A stretch of 64,000 bases of DNA from contig NZ_CP114779.1 of the NCBI RefSeq assembly GCF_027359375.1, positions 1 to 64,000 of the forward strand, given 5' to 3'. Numbering within the stretch: the stretch's first letter is position 1; every line of letters begins with the position of its first letter. The notes under the pieces were generated by a model, which saw nothing but the letters and a program-made list of their open reading frames with translations, did no database searches and was not told the origin of the DNA. The stretch comes from Prochlorococcus marinus str. MIT 0919. GTDB taxonomy: Bacteria > Cyanobacteriota > Cyanobacteriia > PCC-6307 > Cyanobiaceae. Positions 1-9,960 of the stretch are shown one piece after another. A program made the position numbers and the translations under genes.

Positions 1-86
1 TTGAGGAACATCTTTTAAGATCTCATCTTCTGATTAAAGAATGTCTTTTCACAAATAAATGCTTAGATTCATCGTCTAAATAGGTA

Positions 87-1487
87 ATGCCAGTGCTAAC
101 TGGGAATGAGCTTTGGGCAAGAGTTCAGCAGGCTCTTAGGGAGAACCTAAGCAAGCCTTCTTACGAGACTTGGATTAGCCCCACGACATTTTGCAGTTTT
201 AAAGGAGGAGAATTGACCCTTAGTGCTCCTAATAGTTTTTCTAAGGTGATGCTCAATAATAATTACTCTAGAGCGATAGAGGATGCTGCAGAGGCGATAG
301 CTGGTCAGCCCATAAAGGTGGTTGTAATAGTGCAGGACAATAATTCTCAGCAATCTGAACAGCTTCAGCCTGCAAGAGTCACTATTCCGAGTGCTAATAG
401 ATCTAGTGAGTTGAATTTTTCGAATAACCCTTCTAAAAATGGACTTAAGCAGTTACAGCCTGGACTCAACCTAAGATACGTTTTCAATAAATTTGTGGTT
501 GGCCCTAATAGTCGTATAGCTCATGCTGCGGCTATGTCTGTTGCAGAAGCTCCTGCTCGTGAATTTAACCCACTTTTTATTTGTGGTGGTGTTGGTCTTG
601 GGAAGACCCATTTAATGCAAGCAATAGGGCACTATCGTTTGGAGATCGACCCGGGAGCAAAAGTTTCATATGTTTCTACAGAAACTTTTACTAATGATTT
701 AATCCTTGCAATTCGACAAGATGGCATGCAAGCTTTCAGAGATAAATATAGAGCTGCCGACTTGATTCTTGTTGATGACATTCAGTTTTTAGAAGGTAAA
801 GAGTATACCCAAGAAGAGTTTTTTCATACGTTCAATGCTTTGCATGAATCTGGAACTCAGATCGTTCTTGCCAGTGACAGACCTCCTAATCAAATCCCTC
901 GATTGCAAGAACGTTTGATTTCTAGATTTTCAATGGGATTAATTGCTGATGTGCAATCTCCAGATTTGGAAACAAGAATGGCAATTCTTCACAAAAAAAC
1001 TGAGCAAGACAAAGTGAGGCTCCCTAGGGATCTTATTCAATTTATTGCAGGCCGCTTTACTTCTAATATTCGCGAGCTTGAAGGGGCTCTTACGAGAGCG
1101 GTGGCATTCGCTTCTATTACAGGCCTTCCAATGACAGTGGAGTCGATTGCTCCAATGTTAGACCCAAGTGCTTCGGGTGTTGAAGTTACTCCTAAGCAAG
1201 TAGTAGAAAAAGTTTCAGAAGTCTTTGAAGTTAGTTCAGAGGAAATGTTTAGTGCAAGTAGACGACGACCTGTAAGTCAGGCTAGGCAAGTTGGTATGTA
1301 CCTAATGAGGCATGGTACCGATTTAAGCCTTCCTCGCATTGGGGAGGTTTTTGGTGGTAAGGATCATACGACTGTTATGTATGCGATTGAGCAAATTGAA
1401 AAGAAATTGTCTAGCGACCCGCAGCTTGCAAGTCAAGTTCAGAAAGTGAGAGATTTGTTACAAATAGATTCACGCAATAGACGCTGA
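87..1487 (+). CDS. dnaA: Chromosomal replication initiator DnaA
   Basis: DnaA binds origin DNA and, with ATP, opens it and recruits the helicase. The 466 residues show the usual four parts: an N-terminal interaction domain (about 1-85), a polar linker (about 86-125), an AAA+ ATPase with Walker A GGVGLGKT (167-174) and Walker B LILVDDIQ (226-233), and a C-terminal DNA-binding domain with the signature [10 protein letters not shown] (424-433). Length and all motifs are normal. The ATG at 87 gives a standard N-terminus. As in other cyanobacteria there is no dnaN beside it, and I see no cluster of DnaA boxes upstream, so the gene does not mark an origin here. Confidence 0.98.
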   Translation: MPVLTGNELWARVQQALRENLSKPSYETWISPTTFCSFKGGELTLSAPNSFSKVMLNNNYSRAIEDAAEAIAGQPIKVVVIVQDNNSQQSEQLQPARVTIPSANRSSELNFSNNPSKNGLKQLQPGLNLRYVFNKFVVGPNSRIAHAAAMSVAEAPAREFNPLFICGGVGLGKTHLMQAIGHYRLEIDPGAKVSYVSTETFTNDLILAIRQDGMQAFRDKYRAADLILVDDIQFLEGKEYTQEEFFHTFNALHESGTQIVLASDRPPNQIPRLQERLISRFSMGLIADVQSPDLETRMAILHKKTEQDKVRLPRDLIQFIAGRFTSNIRELEGALTRAVAFASITGLPMTVESIAPMLDPSASGVEVTPKQVVEKVSEVFEVSSEEMFSASRRRPVSQARQVGMYLMRHGTDLSLPRIGEVFGGKDHTTVMYAIEQIEKKLSSDPQLASQVQKVRDLLQIDSRNRR

Positions 1488-1493
1488 TCATTC

Positions 1494-2153
1494 TTATTTA
1501 AGAAGTCTCTCAAAAGTAGACGAGTTTTGAGAAGTCATCAGCTTACGAGCTTGAGGAAGTGCAGGAGATAACTTTTGTGATGTAAACGGTGGTAAAGGCA
1601 TGCGCCTTAACCAACTAGCCCATTTAAATTCGTAATATGGGACCAATGGGTGAGAAGTGAGTACACCTTCTTGTTTTAATTGCCAAACAAGGCTTCTATA
1701 AGGATCATCTTCTAGACTAAGAAGACTTTTTGGTAAATTTTGTATAGGTTGAGGGCCTACCCCTCTCGAATTATAGAGATACAACCATCCTCTACTTTCT
1801 AAGAACTCAAGTATCTTTGAGTCTTCCTTTGTTTTGATTTCTTTGACAACATAGCCATACACTTCTGCATCTTTTTCTATCTCTAGAAGGGCTCTTAGTC
1901 GGTGGTGCCTGTCAAGCATCCAGAAAGAACCATAGCTATTACTTACGAGAGGAACAGGCTTTGTTTTTATGTAATTAAGCCTTGCTTCCTTACTTTCTTT
2001 TAAGAAGTCAACTTTTCTATTAATTACTTCGGCTAATCCTATGCACATTTGAGTAGGGAGAAGGGAATTGATTTTGACTTTTAAGTAATTATTTCTTGAA
2101 CTAGCTTTTGGAATTTCCTCATATTTAGATTGGCCAAATAGATTGCTTTTCAT
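1494..2153 (-). CDS. ParB-like nuclease fold protein (ParBc_2 type)
   Basis: A 219-residue protein converging on dnaA with a 6-bp gap. It has a ParB-box-like motif, LDRHHRLRAL, near residue 80, and a W/P-rich C-terminal half (for example PYYEFKWASWLRR) typical of the stand-alone 'putative ParB-like nuclease' family. There is no helix-turn-helix like that of true chromosome-partition ParB. A core picocyanobacterial hypothetical; the biochemical role is unknown and nuclease activity is only a family label. Confidence 0.7.
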   Translation of the reverse strand: MKSNLFGQSKYEEIPKASSRNNYLKVKINSLLPTQMCIGLAEVINRKVDFLKESKEARLNYIKTKPVPLVSNSYGSFWMLDRHHRLRALLEIEKDAEVYGYVVKEIKTKEDSKILEFLESRGWLYLYNSRGVGPQPIQNLPKSLLSLEDDPYRSLVWQLKQEGVLTSHPLVPYYEFKWASWLRRMPLPPFTSQKLSPALPQARKLMTSQNSSTFERLLK

Positions 2154-2218
2154 GTGGGAAGAAATTTTCTCTATAGCTTTTACCTTTAAGCAATTTCCAA
2201 TTATTATAGGAGTTTTTT

Positions 2219-3457
2219 CTATTCGTTCCGAAATCGACGAGGATCTTGATCTAAGCGATTATTGATAGGTATTGCTGGACCTTGCAAGCTACTGTCAAGA
2301 CTAGCAGTGTATTCTAAGGCTTGACGTAGTTTTCGTGCCGCTATTACTGGCATGTCTCTAGGTACAGAGATTCTATCTTTCAAATATCTTAAACCTATAG
2401 CAGACCCTTCTTCCGGATAATAGGCCTTGCTGGAAATCATTCTACTTAGAGCGGCTCTTAACGGTTGGTCGATCAATAATGCTCCCATAGGGTTTGAATT
2501 CATAATTGCGGACCTGTGTTTCAGTACTCTTGCTAAGGCGATAGCTTCAGGGGGAGGAGTTGTTTGTTCATAAGTTGTTTCAAGCGGTCCTAAACCTTTT
2601 CCACTATCGATTAAAGATGACATTTCTTTTTGTATGGGTTCGTTGTTTGCCCAACAGCTTCCCATTTGCGGGGGGAGATCATGTGCATGTGTATGAAAAT
2701 CTCCTTGGGTCCCCCGGTAAACATCTGTTGCTTCTAGGCTTGATAGCCATTTGTCAATAGCTGGGAACTCCTTGCGAAGATTGAAACCTTTGTAGTAAGC
2801 AAGCGAAGCGTTCATCCTTTCTAAATAAGGGATGAAAATTACATCTGCACTCCCTGGAGTTGACTGACCTAGATTGTCTACTGCTGGATCAAGCCAAGGC
2901 CCATTTGCTTTTGATAAATAACCTTCCATCTCCTTTGCAAGAGTTTTGAATTCATTCTCTTTGTGAGTTTCTTGGCTGGATGTCAAAGAAGGTGAACAAA
3001 GCCATTTGCACCACGATTGAAAGAGTAGTCGCTCAAATCTTCTTAAAATTAGAGTTTTTGGATCTTTCATAGAGCGACCTAAAGCTCCATATTGATCTTC
3101 TAACGCAAGAAGGATCCTGTCACTTTCAGTAAAGATTCTCTTCTCTATTTCAATTGCAGGAAACATTCCTGATGGAACTTTTTTGAGGTACCAAGCTTCT
3201 TTAGTTCCATAGCAACGCATTGATGCTTTTTTTATTTCATAGGGGATTCTTTTCCACTCAAGCCATAACCAAACTTTCTGACAATATGGACACCAAGCAT
3301 GATTATCCCTATAAAGCGTTACTCGAATATTTTGCTCCAATTGGCCAAAGAGTCTTTTGAATGCATAGGAAGTATTGGGCCCTTCCGTTAAAGATTTGTC
3401 TTGTGGTGCAAATTTTGCAAGTTCTTCCCAACTGAGGGGGTTTATGGCTTCTTTCAT
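2219..3457 (-). CDS. Glutathione S-transferase family protein, CPYC type
   Basis: A 412-residue protein with a thioredoxin/glutaredoxin-like N-terminal half containing CPYC (56-59), followed by an all-helical GST C-terminal region (about 125-250) and a long lineage-specific tail. The CPYC cysteines suggest glutathione-dependent thiol chemistry rather than a classic conjugating GST. It is divergent from the adjacent glutathione reductase gene (45 bp between starts), which supports a shared role in glutathione metabolism. The substrate is unknown. The tail after about residue 250 has no domain I recognise. Confidence 0.8.
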   Translation of the reverse strand: MKEAINPLSWEELAKFAPQDKSLTEGPNTSYAFKRLFGQLEQNIRVTLYRDNHAWCPYCQKVWLWLEWKRIPYEIKKASMRCYGTKEAWYLKKVPSGMFPAIEIEKRIFTESDRILLALEDQYGALGRSMKDPKTLILRRFERLLFQSWCKWLCSPSLTSSQETHKENEFKTLAKEMEGYLSKANGPWLDPAVDNLGQSTPGSADVIFIPYLERMNASLAYYKGFNLRKEFPAIDKWLSSLEATDVYRGTQGDFHTHAHDLPPQMGSCWANNEPIQKEMSSLIDSGKGLGPLETTYEQTTPPPEAIALARVLKHRSAIMNSNPMGALLIDQPLRAALSRMISSKAYYPEEGSAIGLRYLKDRISVPRDMPVIAARKLRQALEYTASLDSSLQGPAIPINNRLDQDPRRFRNE

Positions 3458-3501
3458 GAAAGGGGTGGAGAATTGTAGTAGCGAGTAAAGGATTTATTTT
3501 C

Positions 3502-4863
3502 TTGGATAAAGAATTTGATTTGGTTGTATTAGGGGCCGGCTCAGGAGGATTAGCGGCTGCCAAGAGAGCTGCTAAGTATGGAGCTCATGTGGGAGTTGTT
3601 GAAGGCGATCGGGTTGGCGGCACATGCGTTATAAGAGGTTGTGTCCCTAAGAAGCTATTAGTTTATGGATCAAAGTATCGAGAATATCTTGAGTCTGCAT
3701 CAAGTTTTGGAGTTGATATTAAAAGTGCTCGCATAGATTCGAGTGTTTTATTGGCTAACGTTAGGAGAGAAGTCCAACGATTGAATGAGTTCCATATTCA
3801 ATCTCTAAAGAAGTGTGGAGTAAAACTAATTCATGGATGGGGAAGCCTGAAGAAGAATAATTGCATTTCTGTAGAAAACGCTAGCGATTCTCAACTTTCT
3901 CGAGATATCTATGCAAGAAACATTTTAATAGCTGTTGGTGGAAGACCAATACTTCCAAAACTCCCTGGTTCTTCCTTGGGCTGGGTTAGTGATGATATGT
4001 TTTTGCAGAATAAATTTCCTAACAAAATTTTAATAGTAGGTGCAGGTTTCATCGCTTGTGAATTTGCTTGTATTCTTAATGGTCTTGGTGTTGAAACTAT
4101 TCAGTTAATTAGGGGCAGTCGCCTGTTAAAAGGCTTTGATAAAGAAATTTCAACCTTCCTTGCTGAGAGAATGCAGGAAAAAGGAATTAATTTGCAATTT
4201 AATCAATCACTTCTAGCAATTAAAGGGAGTAAAGGAGAACTCAATGTAGAAATTAATTCTGGGAACGAAATTAATTGTGAGGGAGTATTGTTTGCCACCG
4301 GAAGAAGACCATTCTTAGAAGGGTTAAACCTAGATGTTGTAGGTATCAACTATGACTCAAAAAGTATCAAAACAGATTTTAATAATGCGACTAACATTCC
4401 AGGTATTTTTGCAATAGGTGATGTAACCGACAAGATAAACCTTACACCAGTTGCGATAGAAGAAGGAAGGGTGCTCGCTGATAATTTATTTGGTGGTAAA
4501 AGTCGAAAGGTTGATTATAGATTTATACCTAAAGCAGTTTTTAGTCAGCCTGAGATAGCCTCAGTTGGACTTACTGAGGAAGAAGCTATAGAAAAAAATG
4601 GATTATCAAGCATAAAAGTATTCCGTTCAAAGTTTAGACCTATGTCACAGTCACTTCAAAAAAGTGAAAGCAAAGTCTTATTAAAATTGATTATTGATAT
4701 AAGAACCGATAAGGTATTGGGCTGCCATATCGCTGGCGAAGACTCTGCTGAAATCATTCAAATGGCTTCTATAGCTATTTCTATGGGAGCAAAGAAAGCA
4801 GACTTCGACAAAACCATGGCTTTGCATCCTACTATTGCGGAGGAATTTGTTACAATTAATTGA
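3502..4863 (+). CDS. gor: Glutathione reductase (NADPH)
   Basis: A cytosolic flavoenzyme that reduces glutathione disulfide with NADPH. The 453 residues contain the FAD-binding GAGSGG (11-16), the redox-active disulfide CVIRGC (42-47) in the context typical of glutathione reductase rather than lipoamide dehydrogenase, a second Rossmann motif VGAGFIACEFA for NADPH, and the C-terminal HPT (442-444) that supplies the catalytic histidine to the partner subunit. The start is TTG at 3502; no ATG fits before the FAD motif. Divergent from the GST-like gene. Confidence 0.95.
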   Translation: MDKEFDLVVLGAGSGGLAAAKRAAKYGAHVGVVEGDRVGGTCVIRGCVPKKLLVYGSKYREYLESASSFGVDIKSARIDSSVLLANVRREVQRLNEFHIQSLKKCGVKLIHGWGSLKKNNCISVENASDSQLSRDIYARNILIAVGGRPILPKLPGSSLGWVSDDMFLQNKFPNKILIVGAGFIACEFACILNGLGVETIQLIRGSRLLKGFDKEISTFLAERMQEKGINLQFNQSLLAIKGSKGELNVEINSGNEINCEGVLFATGRRPFLEGLNLDVVGINYDSKSIKTDFNNATNIPGIFAIGDVTDKINLTPVAIEEGRVLADNLFGGKSRKVDYRFIPKAVFSQPEIASVGLTEEEAIEKNGLSSIKVFRSKFRPMSQSLQKSESKVLLKLIIDIRTDKVLGCHIAGEDSAEIIQMASIAISMGAKKADFDKTMALHPTIAEEFVTIN

Positions 4864-4892
4864 GCATTAATAATTTTAAAGAAATTTAATTA

Positions 4893-5984
4893 TCAGTTGG
4901 TAATTCTTTTATACCTCCAGTATTTAATTGTTTTAAAAATTATAAAGCTCATTGTTAATGGTAGAAGAATGCATGCAGCTATAAACCGGAACTGTGCCTG
5001 AAATGTTGGCAGAGTATGAGGAATAATTTGATCTCCTAGATATAATATATAAAGGGCTAAAAGTATTCCTCCTTCAAGCCTACTTATTCTGCCCTTAGTC
5101 CAAAATATTGGCATACAAGCCAGGGTCGTAAGAACCATTATCGGGAAGTCTCTATTTATTAATATCTTGTCTATATCGAGCCCTTCGTTCCCTGAAATAA
5201 AAGCACAACTTCCAAGAACAAGTAGTTGGTTTAGTAAGCTGCTACCAACTACATTTCCAATCGCAAGATCTGTTTGCCCACGAAGAGATGCAACTAAGGA
5301 TGTTATTAACTCTGGCATGGAAGTTCCTGCTGAAACAATTGTTAGTCCGATAACTGCCTCACTCCAACCATATAAAGTTGCCAGAGATTTGGCCCCGTTA
5401 ATTAAAAGATTTGACCCTAATGCCAGTAGTAGCATTCCTGCGGAAATTTTCCCTAGTGCCTTCAGCCATCCATTGGCCACAGATTGAGTATTTATTTTAG
5501 GCTCTGCTTCCTTTATTCCATTCGGTTCCTCTCTCGCAGTACGAATTTCCCAAATTGTATTTATTACCAGTGCAGTAAGAAGCGCAACCCCTGCTTGCCA
5601 AGTTACTTTGCCAGATGATGCCATTCCCCACACTGCTGCAGATACAGCTAGAAGTACAGGAACATCCCTCTTTACTAAACGACTTTCTACCTTTAAAGGC
5701 ATTACTAGTGCACTACTTCCAAGGACTACCAAAACGTTAAAAATATTGCTCCCTACAACATTGCTTACTGCTAGTGAATCGGACTTTTTGAAAAAAGAGC
5801 CGATACTTACAAATAGCTCAGGGGCACTAGTTCCGAGAGAAACTACGGTGAGACCAATGACAAGTTGAGGTATCCCAAGTATTAATGCGAGTCTTGCAGC
5901 TCCTTGCACAAATAGTTCTCCACCTCCAAAAAGCACAATTATGCCAGTGATTATTTCTATAGATGAGGGCATCAATGTTGACAT
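4893..5984 (-). CDS. Ca2+/cation antiporter (CaCA family, YrbG-like)
   Basis: An inner-membrane exchanger of 363 residues with about ten hydrophobic segments arranged as an internal duplication. Each half carries an alpha-repeat signature: GTSAPE at 51-56 and GTSMPE at 220-225, each followed by a GNVVGS/SNVVGS motif. This is the classic Na+/Ca2+ or H+/Ca2+ exchanger architecture. Ion specificity cannot be read from the sequence. It converges on gor with 29 bp between. Confidence 0.92.
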   Translation of the reverse strand: MSTLMPSSIEIITGIIVLFGGGELFVQGAARLALILGIPQLVIGLTVVSLGTSAPELFVSIGSFFKKSDSLAVSNVVGSNIFNVLVVLGSSALVMPLKVESRLVKRDVPVLLAVSAAVWGMASSGKVTWQAGVALLTALVINTIWEIRTAREEPNGIKEAEPKINTQSVANGWLKALGKISAGMLLLALGSNLLINGAKSLATLYGWSEAVIGLTIVSAGTSMPELITSLVASLRGQTDLAIGNVVGSSLLNQLLVLGSCAFISGNEGLDIDKILINRDFPIMVLTTLACMPIFWTKGRISRLEGGILLALYILYLGDQIIPHTLPTFQAQFRFIAACILLPLTMSFIIFKTIKYWRYKRITN

Positions 5985-6124
5985 TGTGGATAACTTTGAA
6001 CGCTGTTCTTGCGTTTAAGCTCGACTTGTAATTTGATTAGAATAGTTACTCGGTTGCATAACTATTCAAGTCATTTTTAGACTAATGCTAATTAAGTTAC
6101 AGATCTCATTAGGGACTGACTGAT

Positions 6125-7192
6125 TTGAATTTGTCCCCACAGAAAATTATTTTGCGTCAGCCAGATGACTGGCATTTACATCTAAGAGATGGAGAAATTT
6201 TACATGCGGTTTTGGTGCCTACTGCTCGAGTTTTCGGACGAGCAATTGTCATGCCAAATCTTTCGCCGCCAATAACCAGTATTCAAGATGCAATTAATTA
6301 TAAGAAAAGAATTTTGAAGGCTATCCCCGAAGGGAGCACATTTAACCCCTTGATGACTGTATATCTTACGGAAGAAGCCAGCCCTGAATTAATTAAAGAA
6401 GGTGCAGAACGGGATGTTTTTTTTGCAGCAAAGTTGTATCCAGCCAATGCAACCACCAATTCCAATTTTGGGGTTGCTGATATAAGCAAGATTAACGTGG
6501 TTTTAGAGACGATGGAGGAAATAGGGCTGCCATTACTTATTCACGGAGAAGTAACAGATCCCGATGTGGATATTTTTGATAGGGAAGCAGTTTTTATAGA
6601 ACGTCATCTTGACCCTTTATTAAGACAGTTCCCTGAAATGAAGGTTGTACTTGAGCATATAACCACTGAAGACGCTGTTGATTATGTAAGAGAAAGCAAG
6701 TCCAAATTAGCTGCAACTATAACTCCTCATCATTTACACATAAATCGCAATGCAATGTTTGAAGGGGGATTGAGAACAGATTTTTATTGCTTGCCTGTTG
6801 TAAAAAGGGAGCGACATCGACGCTCGTTGAGACGCGCGGCAACAAGTGGAAACCCTAGATTCTTCTTGGGAACCGATTCTGCTCCACATTTAAGAGCATC
6901 TAAGGTGTCGGCTTGTGGTTGTGCAGGTATTTTTAATGCTCTAAATGCGATTGAAAGTTATGCAGAGGTTTTTGATCAGGAAGGAGCCCTAGATCTCCTA
7001 GAAGGCTTTGCGAGTGAATTTGGTGCAGTTTTTTATGGACTACCCTTGAATGAAACTTTTATTGAACTTGAGAAAAAGTCTCATGTTGTTCCAAAACAGT
7101 TCACAATCAATGCTTGCTCAAGAAAGGATGATTTCATTGTTCCTTTTCACGCTGGAGAGTCTTTAAATTGGTTTCTGACCAGTCTGCATTAG
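6125..7192 (+). CDS. pyrC: Dihydroorotase (type II)
   Basis: Zinc amidohydrolase that cyclises carbamoyl-aspartate to dihydroorotate in pyrimidine synthesis. Metal ligands are visible: HLH at 17-19, the lysine that is carboxylated (K103 in AAKLYP), H140, H178 and the catalytic aspartate D251 in LGTDSAPH. At 355 residues it matches the E. coli-type class. The start is a TTG at 6125 just ahead of the conserved RQPDDWHLHL. Confidence 0.95.
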   Translation: MNLSPQKIILRQPDDWHLHLRDGEILHAVLVPTARVFGRAIVMPNLSPPITSIQDAINYKKRILKAIPEGSTFNPLMTVYLTEEASPELIKEGAERDVFFAAKLYPANATTNSNFGVADISKINVVLETMEEIGLPLLIHGEVTDPDVDIFDREAVFIERHLDPLLRQFPEMKVVLEHITTEDAVDYVRESKSKLAATITPHHLHINRNAMFEGGLRTDFYCLPVVKRERHRRSLRRAATSGNPRFFLGTDSAPHLRASKVSACGCAGIFNALNAIESYAEVFDQEGALDLLEGFASEFGAVFYGLPLNETFIELEKKSHVVPKQFTINACSRKDDFIVPFHAGESLNWFLTSLH

Positions 7193-7235
7193 TACTAGGC
7201 AATTCAAAATATTATCTTTTAGATACTTTTGTTTA

Positions 7236-7321
7236 TGGGAGCAGGGGGACTTGAACCCCCACAGCCTTTTACGACCTGCGGATTTTAAGTCCGCTGCGTC
7301 TACCAATTCCGCCATGCTCCC
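7236..7321 (-). tRNA. trnL-UAA: tRNA-Leu(UAA)
   Basis: An 86-nt class II tRNA with long variable arm, 7-bp acceptor stem (GGGAGCA), and anticodon TAA between GCGGA and TCCGC stem halves. The CCA is not encoded. There is no group I intron in the anticodon loop, unlike tRNA-Leu(UAA) of many other cyanobacteria. Confidence 0.97.
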
Positions 7322-7383
7322 TTGAAAAGGTTGGGTGAGAACCTTTATCCTGATAATAGATTCATAATTGTAATTTTCTCATA

Positions 7384-7635
7384 GTGTCTTTTTTTATTGT
7401 TGTCAGCCAAATTGCCAACAACCCTTTAATTATCTTGGGAGCCTATCTATTTATAGGATTTTTGTATTTGGTTGCAATCCCATTATTTCTTTATTTTTGG
7501 ATGGACACAAGGTGGAATTTTATGAATAAGTTTGAGAGGTTAGCCATTTATTCTTTAGTGTTTCTATTTTTCCCAGGTTTAATACTGTTTGCTCCGTTTT
7601 TGAATCTTAGGATTCGTGGGCAAGGGGAGATTTAG
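7384..7635 (+). CDS. ndhL: NAD(P)H dehydrogenase-like complex subunit NdhL
   Basis: A small thylakoid membrane subunit of the cyanobacterial NDH-1 (ferredoxin:plastoquinone oxidoreductase) complex used in cyclic electron flow and respiration. The 83 residues form two to three hydrophobic helices, with the typical [18 protein letters not shown] segment between them. GTG start at 7384. The next gene follows 3 bp later, an arrangement kept across cyanobacteria. Confidence 0.93.
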   Translation: MSFFIVVSQIANNPLIILGAYLFIGFLYLVAIPLFLYFWMDTRWNFMNKFERLAIYSLVFLFFPGLILFAPFLNLRIRGQGEI

Positions 7636-7638
7636 AAG

Positions 7639-7962
7639 TTGACTCGTGCCAATGTTATTCAACTAGGTTTTCTAGTATTTGCCTTAGGCGCAACGGCTTA
7701 TGTAAGTCTGCTTGCTTTTGGAATTGATGGCTTTAATGCTGGATTATTCTCTGAGACTTTGCTTCTCATTTTGCTTGTAGGGTGGATAAGTTCTTACTTT
7801 TTTCGAGTTTTTCAAGGAAAAATGACGTTTATGGAGCAGCGTAAACGCTATAGAGAAGCTTATGAGCAGTTAGCTAATCGTGAAGTTCAAGAAAAATTTG
7901 ATTCAATGTCTGAGGAAGAGCAGAAGAAATTAATAAATCAGCTTGAAATTGATAACAATTGA
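7639..7962 (+). CDS. DUF3007 membrane protein, ndhL partner
   Basis: A 107-residue protein with two N-terminal transmembrane helices and a charged C-terminal helix (from about residue 60). This family sits directly after ndhL in most cyanobacterial genomes, so a role linked to NDH-1 assembly is a fair guess, but I know of no direct evidence. TTG start at 7639, 3 bp after ndhL, so probably translated from the same mRNA. Confidence 0.85.
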   Translation: MTRANVIQLGFLVFALGATAYVSLLAFGIDGFNAGLFSETLLLILLVGWISSYFFRVFQGKMTFMEQRKRYREAYEQLANREVQEKFDSMSEEEQKKLINQLEIDNN

Positions 7963-8013
7963 TTTATCAGATTAATTATAAAATTCTCTGCTTCTATAAA
8001 GAAGTATTCTTTA

Positions 8014-8853
8014 ATGACAGCGAAGGAAATCTTTTTGCGAAAAGACTCGATGCATTGCTCAAGCATTAATAGATGCTTTTCACGGTTAAAAAATGAAGGG
8101 CGAACAGCCTTAATGCCTTTCGTTATGGCTGGTGACCCTGACTTGAAAACCTCTGCAGAAATTTTGCTGAGATTACAAGAAAAAGGAGCAGATATAATTG
8201 AGTTAGGGATTCCTTATAGCGACCCACTTGCTGATGGTCCAATAATTCAGTTAGCAGCTTCACGAGCACTTTCTTCAGGCACATCCCCTGGGAAGGTTCT
8301 TGAAATGTTGGCAAACCTACAAGGCAAGCTAACCATTCCAGTCGTACTTTTTACTTATAGCAACCCTTTGTTGAATTTGGGGATGGAAAATTTTTGTAAA
8401 GTAGCCTCAGAATCAGGAGCGGCAGGATTAGTTGTACCTGATTTGCCTTTGGAAGAAGCAGATAAATTATCTCCAATTGCTTTTGCCAACGGGCTGGATT
8501 TAGTACTTCTAGTTGCACCTACTACACCTCCTGAGAGGATGAAAAGGATCTCAAATAAGAGTAAAGGCTTTACTTATCTTGTAAGTGTTACGGGGGTAAC
8601 TGGAGAACGTTCTGGTTTGGAGAGTCGTGTGCAGTCTCTTATTAGCCAATTAAGGGAATTTGGATCTAACCCTATAGCAGTTGGATTTGGGATTTCTGAA
8701 CCTAAGCATATTTCTCAGGTTAGGAGTTGGGGTGCCGATGGAGCAATAGTAGGTAGTGCTTTGGTTAAAAGAATTTCAAATGCTAAATATGACAAGGCAG
8801 TTGATGTAGCAGGGGAGTTTTGTAATGAACTTCGAAAAGCGGCTGACTCATAG
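8014..8853 (+). CDS. trpA: Tryptophan synthase alpha subunit
   Basis: Cleaves indole-3-glycerol phosphate to indole, which passes to TrpB. A 279-residue TIM barrel with the catalytic glutamate E63 in [12 protein letters not shown]74 in PLADGP, and the phosphate-binding glycine-rich segments GFGISEP and GAIVGSA. The annotated ATG gives about 12 extra residues at the N-terminus compared with most TrpA; a start at the internal ATG (8050) is possible. Same strand as ndhL and its partner. Confidence 0.96.
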   Translation: MTAKEIFLRKDSMHCSSINRCFSRLKNEGRTALMPFVMAGDPDLKTSAEILLRLQEKGADIIELGIPYSDPLADGPIIQLAASRALSSGTSPGKVLEMLANLQGKLTIPVVLFTYSNPLLNLGMENFCKVASESGAAGLVVPDLPLEEADKLSPIAFANGLDLVLLVAPTTPPERMKRISNKSKGFTYLVSVTGVTGERSGLESRVQSLISQLREFGSNPIAVGFGISEPKHISQVRSWGADGAIVGSALVKRISNAKYDKAVDVAGEFCNELRKAADS

Positions 8854-9012
8854 TCATAATTTAACAAGTATTTTTTTAGTATTAAATGTAAGATTAATCT
8901 TGATAAGCTTCTTAGGTAACTTCTTGGAGGCTCTTAAAATCTTTTAGGAGGTAATCAAGACTTAGATTATAATTATTAGCCTTAACTCCTACTCTGTTTT
9001 GATTGTGTATTT

Positions 9013-9282
9013 ATGGAACTATTTGTACTTTATGGTAGATACTGTGAAAACGCGCTTGAAAAGCGAGTCCCTTTTCGAAAAGAGCACCTTGAAAGACTTG
9101 GCAAGTTAAAGAAAGAAGGAACAATTATTACACTAGGCCCAACAAAATGTAATAAATATGTTTTTGGAATTTTCAAATCTACTTCTCTTGAAGAAGTCAG
9201 AACAATCTTAGAAAATGATATTTACTATAAAAAAGGTATTTGGATATCCTTAGATATTTATTCTTGGATCCAAGCTTTTTGA
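9013..9282 (+). CDS. YciI-like domain protein
   Basis: An 89-residue alpha/beta protein of the YCII-related family, a dimeric ferredoxin-like fold. The conserved pattern of a first strand (LFVLYGRYC), the R..HLERLGKL helix and a G(T/P)-containing turn is visible. The family sometimes has hydrolase or dehydrochlorinase-like roles; none can be assigned here. The 3' end overlaps the convergent cytochrome gene by 25 bp. Confidence 0.75.
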   Translation: MELFVLYGRYCENALEKRVPFRKEHLERLGKLKKEGTIITLGPTKCNKYVFGIFKSTSLEEVRTILENDIYYKKGIWISLDIYSWIQAF

Positions 9283-9614
9283 GCTTTAGATAATACCCAT
9301 TCTGCAACTAGAATATCTCCTTCTGGACCAAGAACTTCCTCGTAACCACTCATTATTCCCACCCCTTCTCTTGCTACTTGGGCAATATTCTCGATATTAT
9401 CAAGTTTGTTTCGCTGTAAGTCTTTTATTTTTAATGTTTTATTCCTTCTAATTACATTCCCGCCATTAATATGACAACCTGCGCAATGTTGCATAAAAAG
9501 ACTTTCTCCTTTATTGCTATCAAGAGCAGAAATTTTGCAAGGTATAGAAATTATTGAAAAAAATATTAAAGATACAATTAAAAGTGCTTTCATTACTTTA
9601 TAGAAAATTTTCAA
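9258..9614 (-). CDS. Secreted c-type cytochrome (cytochrome c6-like)
   Basis: A 118-residue protein with an N-terminal signal peptide (about 1-30) and one haem site CAGCH (44-48). M88 in GIMSGYE is the likely sixth ligand. This is the size and layout of class I soluble cytochromes that shuttle electrons in the thylakoid lumen. It is divergent from standard PetJ around the haem (INGGN after CH), so a c6-like paralogue (c6B/C type) is as likely as petJ itself. Confidence 0.8.
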   Translation of the reverse strand: MKIFYKVMKALLIVSLIFFSIISIPCKISALDSNKGESLFMQHCAGCHINGGNVIRRNKTLKIKDLQRNKLDNIENIAQVAREGVGIMSGYEEVLGPEGDILVAEWVLSKAQKAWIQE

Positions 9615-9643
9615 AAAAAATATACTTGATTCTGATATTCATC

Positions 9644-9958
9644 TCAATTAGTGCAATCTTCTTTTAGCTTTTCTAGCAGAAGGTCCAATTGCCCAAATGG
9701 GTCAGAAGCGACTTCCCCTTTTGGCGCAATTAAATTTTTATTAGACCATGTTTTCTCAATGGAGCAAAGCCTTGTTGCCAATTTGCTTATTCCACCTTTC
9801 AAGTAATCTTTTTTAAGAACTTCAATTAGAGCAGGAATCCTTTCAGAATTGGCATTAAGGATTAATTTCAGATCTTTTTGTGTTTTGTTTTGTTGCTTGA
9901 GCCAATCCTTTATAAAAAGTGTTAGCTCATCTTCAATTTCTTTTGACCATTTAGCCAT
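9644..9958 (-). CDS. Conserved picocyanobacterial protein, helical
   Basis: A 104-residue, mostly helical, charged protein with no signal or membrane segment. The start chosen is the ATG at 9958 (MAKWSKE): it lies 2 bp after the stop of the upstream DUF1232 gene, whereas the longer reading frame would overlap that gene by 70 bp. Function unknown; co-transcribed with the DUF1232 gene. Confidence 0.7.
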   Translation of the reverse strand: MAKWSKEIEDELTLFIKDWLKQQNKTQKDLKLILNANSERIPALIEVLKKDYLKGGISKLATRLCSIEKTWSNKNLIAPKGEVASDPFGQLDLLLEKLKEDCTN

Positions 9959-9960
9959 TT

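Noticed and set aside
1-86. Replication origin next to dnaA
   Set aside because: No dnaN and no visible cluster of DnaA boxes; in cyanobacteria dnaA often lies away from the origin.
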